The position numbers and the translations under genes were made by a program. Source: Bacteroidales bacterium UBA755 (GTDB lineage: Bacteria; Bacteroidota; Bacteroidia; Bacteroidales; UBA932). From it: a stretch of 25,746 bases of DNA. Location of the stretch: the NCBI GenBank assembly GCA_002297815.1, contig DBKH01000049.1, forward strand, positions 782 to 26,527. The letters run 5' to 3'. This document shows positions 7,258 through 13,929 of the stretch, one piece after another; position 1 is the first letter of the stretch, and each line of letters opens with the position of its first letter. The notes under the pieces were generated by a model that was not told where the DNA came from, did not search any database, and was given only the letters and a program-made list of their open reading frames with translations.

Positions 7258-7275
7258 GATGGTCGTTTTTTTTTT
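7237..7275 (+). terminator. Intrinsic terminator / candidate carAB attenuator
   Basis: CGACCAT (7237-7243) pairs with ATGGTCG (7259-7265) as a perfect 7-bp stem around a 15-nt loop, followed directly by ten T residues (7266-7275). It lies between the predicted promoter and carA (ATG at 7322), so carAB transcripts from that promoter must read through it. It could also simply end the upstream MATE transcript. Confidence 0.75.
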
Positions 7276-7321
7276 ATGATAGAAGCTTGAATATTAGTTA
7301 GAATACAGTTAGGTATATATC

Positions 7322-8398
7322 ATGAACTCAAGAAAAGGCGCGACACTAAAGTTGGAGAACGGAGCGGAATTCCGCGGATTCTCCTTCGGCTACGACGGAC
7401 CGTGCGATGGAGAAGTCGTCTTCTCAACCGCTATGGTAGGCTACCCTGAAAGCCTCACAGACCCTTCCTATTCAGGACAGATTCTTTGCGTTACCTACCC
7501 ATTGATAGGTAATTACGGTGTTCCACAGGAAGGAGCGGATGAACTCGGAATCTCAAAGAACTTCGAATCCGAACAAATCTGGGTCAGGGGAGTCGTCATC
7601 AGCGACTACTCTTTCGACTACAGTCATTGGGACGCGGTCAAAAGCCTTGACGAATGGCTGAAAGAGCAAAAGATTCCGGGAATATTCGGAATCGACACCC
7701 GTGCTGTCACCCAACTCCTCCGTGAAAAAGGTTCCATGCTCGGAATGATCGTTCCGGACGGAGTCGAGAAGGATTTCCCCATCGACGACCCGAACCTTGC
7801 CAACCAGATCGCCATCGTCAGCTGCAAGAATGCCATTGAATATGGCAGCGGCTCCAAGACGGTCGTGATGGTGGATTGCGGAGTCAAGCACAACATCCTC
7901 AGATGCTTCATGGAAAGGGGAGTGAAGGTCGTCAGAGTGCCTTGGGACTACGATTTCAACAAACTTGAATATGACGGACTCTTCATCTCAAACGGTCCCG
8001 GAAACCCTCAGTTCTGCAATATCACCGTCGCCAACCTGCGCAAGGCCATGGAAGGTGACAAACCTATTTTCGGAATATGCATGGGCAACCAGCTGCTAGC
8101 GAGAGCCGGAGGAGCCAACACCTATAAGCTGAAGTACGGTCACCGCAGCCACAACCAGCCTGTACGCATGGTCGGTACAAACCGCTGCTTCATCACTTCC
8201 CAGAACCACGGATTCGCTGTGGATGACAAGACTCTCGGAGCCGACTGGGAGCCATGGTTCGTGAATATGAACGATGGCACCAACGAGGGCATCCGCCACA
8301 AGACCAAGCCGTTCTGCTCGGTTCAGTTCCACCCGGAAGCCTCCAGCGGCCCGACCGACACTAATTTCCTGTTCGATGAGTTCATCAGCAAACTGTAA
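7322..8398 (+). CDS. carA: Carbamoyl-phosphate synthase small (glutaminase) subunit
   Basis: CarA hydrolyses glutamine and passes ammonia through a tunnel to CarB, giving carbamoyl phosphate for pyrimidine and arginine synthesis. The 358-residue protein has the CarA-specific N-terminal domain (LENGAEFRGFSFGYDG) and a class I glutamine amidotransferase domain from about residue 180. Nucleophile C253 is in GICMGNQLLA, and H337 and E339 in QFHPEAS complete the triad. SNGPGNPQ (223-230) is the oxyanion-loop region. GNQ replaces the GHQ common elsewhere after the nucleophile; that histidine is not catalytic. The end lies 12 bp from carB, so the two form an operon. The upstream leader and terminator suggest attenuation. 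Confidence 0.98.
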   Translation: MNSRKGATLKLENGAEFRGFSFGYDGPCDGEVVFSTAMVGYPESLTDPSYSGQILCVTYPLIGNYGVPQEGADELGISKNFESEQIWVRGVVISDYSFDYSHWDAVKSLDEWLKEQKIPGIFGIDTRAVTQLLREKGSMLGMIVPDGVEKDFPIDDPNLANQIAIVSCKNAIEYGSGSKTVVMVDCGVKHNILRCFMERGVKVVRVPWDYDFNKLEYDGLFISNGPGNPQFCNITVANLRKAMEGDKPIFGICMGNQLLARAGGANTYKLKYGHRSHNQPVRMVGTNRCFITSQNHGFAVDDKTLGADWEPWFVNMNDGTNEGIRHKTKPFCSVQFHPEASSGPTDTNFLFDEFISKL

Positions 8399-8410
8399 TC
8401 AGAAGAAGTC

Positions 8411-11400
8411 ATGAAAAACACCAGCATAAAGAAAGTCCTGATCCTTGGATCGGGCGCGCTCAAGATCGGTCAGGCCGGAGAGTTCGACTATTCCGGCTCA
8501 CAGGCTCTCAAGGCTCTCCGCGAGGAAGGCATCGAGACAGTCCTCATCAACCCGAACATCGCCACTGTGCAGACCTCGGAAGGTGTTGCCGACAAGATTT
8601 ACTTCATGCCTGTCACTCCGTTCTTCGTCGAAAAAGTCATCGCCAAAGAGCAACCACAAGGCATTCTCCTCTCATTCGGTGGTCAAACCGCCCTTAACTG
8701 CGGTGTAGAACTGTTCGAGAACGGAATTCTGGACAAGTACAATGTACAGGTGCTCGGCACCCCTGTCCAGGCGATCATGGACACAGAGGACCGTGACCTA
8801 TTCATAAAAAAACTCGACGAGATCGGAGTGAAGACCATCAAGTCCCATCCGGCATCTAGCATAGAGGAGGCCAGGAAGGCCGCCCACGAGCTCGGTTTCC
8901 CGCTCATCGTCCGTGCCGCCTACGCCCTCGGCGGACTCGGTTCCGGCTTCTGCGACAACGACGAGCAGCTTGACGAGCTCTGCGAAAAAGCATTCTCATT
9001 CTCTCCGCAAGTACTTGTGGAAAAGTCTCTTAAAGGATGGAAGGAAATTGAATATGAAGTCGTGCGCGACCGTTACGACAACTGCATCACAGTCTGCAAC
9101 ATGGAGAACTTCGACCCGCTCGGAATCCACACCGGAGAGAGCATAGTGGTGGCTCCGTCGCAGACACTGTCCAACAACGATTACTATTTCCTTCGCGAAC
9201 TCTCAATCAAGATTGTCCGCCATATCGGAATAGTGGGCGAGTGCAACGTCCAGTACGCCTACGACCCGGATGCCATGGACTACAGTGTCATCGAAGTCAA
9301 CGCGCGTCTTAGCCGTTCCTCAGCCCTCGCCTCCAAGGCAACAGGCTATCCTCTTGCTTTCGTAGCTGCCAAACTCGGACTTGGCTACGGCTTGTTTGAC
9401 CTCAAAAACTCCGTCACCAAGACAACCCCAGCGTTCTTTGAGCCGGCCCTTGACTACATAGTCTGCAAGATTCCTCGCTGGGACCTCAGCAAGTTCCACG
9501 GGGTTTCCCGCAAAATCGGATCTTCGATGAAGTCCGTTGGTGAGGTGATGGCCATTGGTCGCAGTTTTGAGGAGGCCATCCAAAAAGGTCTCAGAATGAT
9601 TGGTCAAGGCGCACACGGATTCGTGGGCAATAAGGAATTCCATGTCGCTGATGTGGACGAAGCCCTCCGCGAGCCTACCGACAAGCGAATATTCGTTATT
9701 TCCAAGGCGATGCGCGCAGGCTACACAGTCGATCAGATCCATGATCTCACAAAGATCGACAAATGGTTCCTGAATAAGTTGCAGAACATAGTTAGGACTT
9801 ATGAGGACATGAACTCGTACGACAAGCTTGAGGACATGCCGACCGAACTTCTGCGCCTCGCCAAGCAGGAAGGTTTCTCCGATTTCCAGATTCAGAGAGC
9901 TGTATGGAAAGACAGCGGAGTTGTCACGGCTAACATGGACAAGGTCCGTGAATATAGAAAGTCCCTCGGCATCATGCCTGTAGTCAAGCAGATAGACACT
10001 CTTGCCGCCGAGTTCCCGGCACAGACGAACTACCTATACCTGACCTACAACGGCACCAAAAGTGACATTGAATATGAGAACGACGGCAAGTCCGTGATAG
10101 TTCTCGGCTCCGGAGCCTACAGAATTGGCTCATCGGTAGAGTTCGATTGGTGCTCCGTAACCTGTCTCCAGACAATCCAGAAACAGGGCTATAGGGGAGT
10201 GCTGATCAACTACAACCCGGAGACAGTCTCAACCGACTACGACATGTGTGACAGGCTCTACTTCGATGAGCTGACATTCGAGAGGGTGATGGACATCATT
10301 GACCTTGAGAATCCGCACGGAGTAGTTGTCTCTGTGGGAGGTCAGATCCCGAACAACCTTGCTCTCAAGCTCCACAAGCACAATGTCCCGATCCTTGGAA
10401 CAGCGGCTGAGGACATCGACAAGGCCGAGGACCGCCACAAGTTCTCCAGCATCGTTGATAGCCTTGGTGTCGATCAGCCGGAATGGAGCGAGCTCACCAC
10501 AGTTGACGAGGTGGACAACTTCATCAAGAAGGTTGGCTTCCCGGTTCTCGTCAGGCCGTCCTACGTGCTTTCCGGTGCCGCGATGAACGTCTGTCACGAT
10601 GAGGAGAAACTTAGGCATTTCCTCAGTCTCGCTGCGGAAGTCTCTCAGGAGCATCCTGTTGTGATCAGCAAATTCTACATGCGTAGCAAGGAGATCGAGT
10701 TCGACGCTGTCGCTGACAACGGCGAAATCCTTGCTTATGCGATCTCGGAGCACATTGAATATGCCGGTGTCCATTCCGGTGACGCCACAATCCAGTTCCC
10801 TCCGCAGAAACTGTACGTTGAGACAGTGCGCAGGATCAAGAAGATAGCGCGTGCGATCGCTGGAGCGCTCAGCATCTCCGGCCCGTTCAACATCCAGTTC
10901 CTTGCTAAGGAGAACGCTATCAAAGTCATAGAATGCAACCTGCGCGCTTCCAGAAGTTTCCCGTTCGTGTCCAAGGTACTTAAGATTGATTTCATCGAAC
11001 TTGCCACCAAGGTCATGCTCGGCCTTCATCCAGCTGCTCCGCAGAAGAGTGCCTTTGACCTGGACTATGTCGGTGTGAAGTCCTCGCAGTTTTCATTTGC
11101 AAGGCTTGAGGAGGCTGACCCGATGCTCGGTGTTGACATGTCTTCGACTGGTGAGGTAGGCTGCCTTGGCGACGACCTAAACGAGGCTCTTCTGAAATCC
11201 GTTCTTTCCGTAGGGCAGAGGATTCCGGAAAAAAGGATACTTCTTTCAACAGGAGATCCGCTCCAGAAGGCGGACATGTTGAACGCATGCAGGCTTCTTG
11301 TCAACAATGGCTATGAGCTATACGCGACTGGTGGCACCTACAAGTATCTGGTCGAGAACAGCGTTCCTGCGACAAAGGTTCTGTGGCCAAGCGAATGTGA

Positions 11401-11650
11401 CAATCCTAACTTCAAGGGTAGGTTCAAACCAGCACTGGAGATGATTCAGAACAAGGAGGTTGACATGGTGATTAATATCCCTAAGAACTTCTCAGAGCTT
11501 GAGTTGTCTAACGGTTACCAAATCAGAAGAGCGGCAATTGACTTCAACGTAACTCTCTTCACTAACGCCCGCCTTGCAACCGCCTTCATCCGCGCTTTCT
11601 GCTCCACTAGCATCAACGACATCCAGATCAAGTCCTGGGATCAGTATTGA
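8411..11650 (+). CDS. carB: Carbamoyl-phosphate synthase large subunit
   Basis: CarB uses two ATP to build carbamoyl phosphate from bicarbonate and ammonia. At 1079 residues it is full length and has the usual internal duplication. The carboxyphosphate half starts with ILGSGALKIGQAGEFDYSG, and the carbamoyl-phosphate half starts with VLGSGAYRIGSSVEFDW near residue 562. Each half carries an ATP-grasp domain; VIEVNARLSRSSALASKATG is the metal-binding strand region of the first and VIECNLRASRSFPFVSKV that of the second. The C-terminal MGS-like allosteric domain begins near residue 940 and contains ELYATGGTYKYL and IDFNVTLFTNARLA. In characterised enzymes this domain binds effectors such as UMP and IMP. 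No frameshift is seen. It is followed by a repeat-rich gap and then rho on the other strand. Confidence 0.98.
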   Translation: MKNTSIKKVLILGSGALKIGQAGEFDYSGSQALKALREEGIETVLINPNIATVQTSEGVADKIYFMPVTPFFVEKVIAKEQPQGILLSFGGQTALNCGVELFENGILDKYNVQVLGTPVQAIMDTEDRDLFIKKLDEIGVKTIKSHPASSIEEARKAAHELGFPLIVRAAYALGGLGSGFCDNDEQLDELCEKAFSFSPQVLVEKSLKGWKEIEYEVVRDRYDNCITVCNMENFDPLGIHTGESIVVAPSQTLSNNDYYFLRELSIKIVRHIGIVGECNVQYAYDPDAMDYSVIEVNARLSRSSALASKATGYPLAFVAAKLGLGYGLFDLKNSVTKTTPAFFEPALDYIVCKIPRWDLSKFHGVSRKIGSSMKSVGEVMAIGRSFEEAIQKGLRMIGQGAHGFVGNKEFHVADVDEALREPTDKRIFVISKAMRAGYTVDQIHDLTKIDKWFLNKLQNIVRTYEDMNSYDKLEDMPTELLRLAKQEGFSDFQIQRAVWKDSGVVTANMDKVREYRKSLGIMPVVKQIDTLAAEFPAQTNYLYLTYNGTKSDIEYENDGKSVIVLGSGAYRIGSSVEFDWCSVTCLQTIQKQGYRGVLINYNPETVSTDYDMCDRLYFDELTFERVMDIIDLENPHGVVVSVGGQIPNNLALKLHKHNVPILGTAAEDIDKAEDRHKFSSIVDSLGVDQPEWSELTTVDEVDNFIKKVGFPVLVRPSYVLSGAAMNVCHDEEKLRHFLSLAAEVSQEHPVVISKFYMRSKEIEFDAVADNGEILAYAISEHIEYAGVHSGDATIQFPPQKLYVETVRRIKKIARAIAGALSISGPFNIQFLAKENAIKVIECNLRASRSFPFVSKVLKIDFIELATKVMLGLHPAAPQKSAFDLDYVGVKSSQFSFARLEEADPMLGVDMSSTGEVGCLGDDLNEALLKSVLSVGQRIPEKRILLSTGDPLQKADMLNACRLLVNNGYELYATGGTYKYLVENSVPATKVLWPSECDNPNFKGRFKPALEMIQNKEVDMVINIPKNFSELELSNGYQIRRAAIDFNVTLFTNARLATAFIRAFCSTSINDIQIKSWDQY

Positions 11651-11660
11651 TTCTCCTCAC

Positions 11661-11687
11661 CGGTCACTGAGCCTGCCGAAGTGACCG
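11661..11687 (-). repeat. REP-like hairpin, copy 1
   Basis: CGGTCACT (11661-11668) and AGTGACCG (11680-11687) form a perfect 8-bp stem with an 11-nt loop, 10 bp after the carB stop. Read on the minus strand it matches copies at 11710 and 21104, with core CTTCGGCAGGCTCAGTG. Confidence 0.7.
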
Positions 11688-11709
11688 AAACTAACAGGAA
11701 TTAACAAGA

Positions 11710-11733
11710 GTCGCTTCGACAGGCTCAGCGACC
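11710..11733 (+). repeat. REP-like hairpin, copy 2
   Basis: GTCGCT (11710-11715) and AGCGAC (11727-11732) pair around TCGACAGGCTC. Relative to copy 1, the stem differs by A-to-G in one arm and T-to-C in the other, a compensatory pair that preserves the hairpin. It lies in opposite orientation to copy 1. Confidence 0.7.
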
Positions 11734-11737
11734 AAAT

Positions 11738-11922
11738 ATTAAAGGCGACTAAAAATCTCGGATTGTTATACATAATCAACTGAAAGGCAGTTGCCGCAAG
11801 CGACTTTGGCTCCCGAAGAGGGAGGGGACCCACGGAGTGGGGAGGATCGCTGGAGGTAACTGCCTTTCAGTTGATCCCTCAGGAATGAATCAAGCAGGAA
11901 AAAATTAAAGGCGACTGAAAAT
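11738..11922. repeat. 19-bp direct repeats flanking the inverted-repeat element
   Basis: ATTAAAGGCGACTAAAAAT (11738-11756) recurs as ATTAAAGGCGACTGAAAAT (11904-11922) with one mismatch. The right copy supplies one arm of the rho terminator hairpin; the left copy is an orphan arm. This could be a target duplication, or a duplicated segment into which the 11775-11875 element moved. Confidence 0.55.
11775..11875. repeat. 101-bp element bounded by an 18-bp inverted repeat
   Basis: ATCAACTGAAAGGCAGTT (11775-11792) and AACTGCCTTTCAGTTGAT (11858-11875) are perfect inverted repeats. The 65-bp interior is unusually G-rich on this strand (for example GGGAGGGGACCCACGG, 11819-11834) and encodes no protein. 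It resembles a small palindromic intergenic repeat or MITE-like unit. No transposase is present, so mobility is inferred. If transcribed it would fold into one long hairpin. Confidence 0.6.
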
Positions 11923-11936
11923 ATTCAATCGCCTTT
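11907..11936 (-). terminator. Intrinsic terminator of rho, possibly bidirectional
   Basis: AAAGGCGA (11907-11914) pairs with TCGCCTTT (11929-11936) in a perfect 8-bp stem. On the minus strand the stem is followed by AATTTTTT, giving a U-tract for rho, whose stop is 23 bp away. On the plus strand a weaker T-rich stretch follows, so it may also stop carAB read-through. Confidence 0.7.
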
Positions 11937-11958
11937 GTTAGTATTTTCCTAAAATCAA

Positions 11959-13803
11959 TTAGAACGTGTCGTAGTACTTGGCGTCACGAGGAGTGACTTT
12001 GTTCATGTTATCAAGGAGCATATCATTGGTCTTGTACTCGTCCATGAGCTGAAGCATGAAGTTCATCGCCTCAGTCGGATTCATGTCAGCAAGGAGCTTG
12101 CGCAGAATCCAAATCCTGTTGGCAGCCTCACGGCTGTAGAGAAGATCATCACGGCGGGTACTTGACAGTACGACATTTACGGCAGGGAAGATTCGTCTGT
12201 TGGCAAGGGTTCTGTCAAGCTGAAGTTCCATGTTGCCGGTACCCTTGAACTCCTCGAAGATTACATCGTCCATCTTAGAGCCTGTATCGGTCAAAGCTGT
12301 AGCAAGAATTGTAAGGGAGCCACCACCCTCTATGTTACGGGCAGCACCAAAGAAACGCTTAGGCTTCTGAAGAGCATTGGCATCCACACCACCAGTCAAT
12401 ACCTTTCCAGAAGCAGGCTGAACAGTGTTATAGGCACGGGCAAGACGAGTAATCGAGTCCAAAAGAATAACCACATCGTGACCGCATTCAACAAGCCTAC
12501 GAGCTTTCTCTAGAACCATATTAGCCACTTTTACATGCCTTTCTGCCGGCTCATCAAATGTAGAGGCCACAACTTCGGCCTTAACGCTGCGGCTCATGTC
12601 GGTAACCTCCTCTGGACGTTCGTCAATAAGAAGAACGATCTCGTAAACCTCAGGGTGATTGTCAGCGATCGCATTTGCTATCGATTTCAGCAGCATTGTC
12701 TTACCGGTCTTCGGCTGCGAAACGATCAGCCCACGTTGACCCTTTCCGATAGGGGTAAACATGTCCACAATACGGCAAGAAGGATCACTCTGATGTCCAT
12801 GTCCAAGAAGATTGAACTTCTCGTTCGGGAACAAAGGAGTAAGGAAATCAAACGGAACCCTATCACGGATGTAGTCAGGAGTGCGACCGTTGATGAAATT
12901 AATCTTAACGAGTGGGAAGTACTTATCACCTTCCTTCGGAGGACGAATCTCACCAGTGACTGTGTCACCAGATTTTAAAGCATTGTTCTTTATCTGGCTT
13001 TGGCTGACATAGATGTCATCAGGAGAATTTAGATAATTGTAGTCAGAGGAACGGAGGAACCCATAGCCATCCGGCATAATCTCAAGGACTCCTGTTGCCT
13101 CCACAGTACCATCAAATTCAACCTCCTGAGCCTTAATTTTTTGGTTTGGATTCTGAAAATTTTGAGGTTTAGCCGGAATCGGAGCCTGCGGATTGTTCTG
13201 CCCTTGGAATTTGTTCTTCTGTTTTCTGCGATTTAAGTCAGATTGTGAAGCCGGATCGTCCTTCAAATCATCAAACAGTTGATGGATAAACTCTTTTCCA
13301 TTGACAGGCTTATCAGAAGATGTCGGCTGAGGTGCAGTGTTTGCTGGCTTAACATTCTCAGCAGCAGGCTCAACTTCAGGAGACGGATTATCAGTTACTG
13401 GAATAACAACCGTTGCCTCATTCGAAGACTGGACAGAAGCGGACTTTGGCTTGCGACCTCTCTTTTTAGGAACCGGCTTCTCAACACTCTGCTCATTATT
13501 CTTTTCAATGATAGGCTGCTCTTGTTTTGGCTGTTCCTTAATAGTCTTTTCATCTTTGTCCCCAGCCTGTTTCTCTTTCGGAGCCTTAACTTGCTCTGGA
13601 AGTGGATTCTTTCGTGGACGACCACGCTTTGCCTTAGGCTTCTCTATTGGCTGAAGAGATGCCGCAGCGGCCTGCGCATCCAAGATTGCAAAGGACAAAT
13701 TCTCATCAGTCAGTTTTTTGATATTCTTGACCTGATGTTCTTGAGCAACTTTTTCAAGTTGTTCTCTGCTCATCTGAGTGAGTTCAAATAAATTATAAGG
13801 CAT
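11959..13803 (-). CDS. rho: Transcription termination factor Rho with long Bacteroidota-type insert
   Basis: Rho is a hexameric RNA helicase that ends transcription of untranslated RNA. The 614-residue protein has an N-terminal Rho_N helical domain (1-45). A basic and Gln/Pro-rich disordered insert follows (about 50-225), with two AT-hook-like motifs, KRGRPRK (59-65) and KKRGRKPK (113-120). The RNA-binding cold-shock-like domain spans about 228-303 (GVLEIMPDGYGFLRS). The RecA-type ATPase carries Walker A QPKTGKT (363-369), VVILLDSITRLARAYN as Walker B, and the Q/R-loop region downstream. Escherichia coli Rho has 419 residues, and the excess is nearly all insert. The frame is open to a GTG at 13824, but the ATG at 13803 places the Rho_N domain at residue 1. 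It has its own promoter and a terminator. Confidence 0.97.
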   Translation of the reverse strand: MPYNLFELTQMSREQLEKVAQEHQVKNIKKLTDENLSFAILDAQAAAASLQPIEKPKAKRGRPRKNPLPEQVKAPKEKQAGDKDEKTIKEQPKQEQPIIEKNNEQSVEKPVPKKRGRKPKSASVQSSNEATVVIPVTDNPSPEVEPAAENVKPANTAPQPTSSDKPVNGKEFIHQLFDDLKDDPASQSDLNRRKQKNKFQGQNNPQAPIPAKPQNFQNPNQKIKAQEVEFDGTVEATGVLEIMPDGYGFLRSSDYNYLNSPDDIYVSQSQIKNNALKSGDTVTGEIRPPKEGDKYFPLVKINFINGRTPDYIRDRVPFDFLTPLFPNEKFNLLGHGHQSDPSCRIVDMFTPIGKGQRGLIVSQPKTGKTMLLKSIANAIADNHPEVYEIVLLIDERPEEVTDMSRSVKAEVVASTFDEPAERHVKVANMVLEKARRLVECGHDVVILLDSITRLARAYNTVQPASGKVLTGGVDANALQKPKRFFGAARNIEGGGSLTILATALTDTGSKMDDVIFEEFKGTGNMELQLDRTLANRRIFPAVNVVLSSTRRDDLLYSREAANRIWILRKLLADMNPTEAMNFMLQLMDEYKTNDMLLDNMNKVTPRDAKYYDTF

Positions 13804-13817
13804 AACTAAAAATGATT

Positions 13818-13834
13818 CCAGCACTGCCAGCTGG
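13818..13834 (-). promoter_or_regulatory. Hairpin in the rho leader
   Basis: CCAGC (13818-13822) and GCTGG (13830-13834) pair in the predicted rho 5' leader, 14 nt before the ATG. A second small GGGC-GAAA-GCCT hairpin lies near 13871-13882. Rho genes are often autoregulated through the leader, but a role here is inference. Confidence 0.35.
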
Positions 13835-13897
13835 ACATAAAATTCAGGAATAAACTGTGGATGTAACCTTTAGGCTTTCGCCCGAAATAATGGTTCG

Positions 13898-13929
13898 CAA
13901 ATATAAGACAATTATGAGAAATAAGCAAA
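13898..13929 (-). promoter_or_regulatory. Full-consensus rho promoter
   Basis: On the minus strand TTTG (13929-13926) lies 20 nt before TATATTTG (13905-13898), a perfect match to the Bacteroides -33/-7 consensus at correct spacing. The -33 element abuts the lptD stop codon. The leader to the rho ATG would be about 88 nt. Confidence 0.75.

Noticed and set aside
10229..11029. 266-codon minus-strand frame inside carB
   Set aside because: Antisense shadow of the second ATP-grasp half of carB; the sense frame carries all the conserved motifs.
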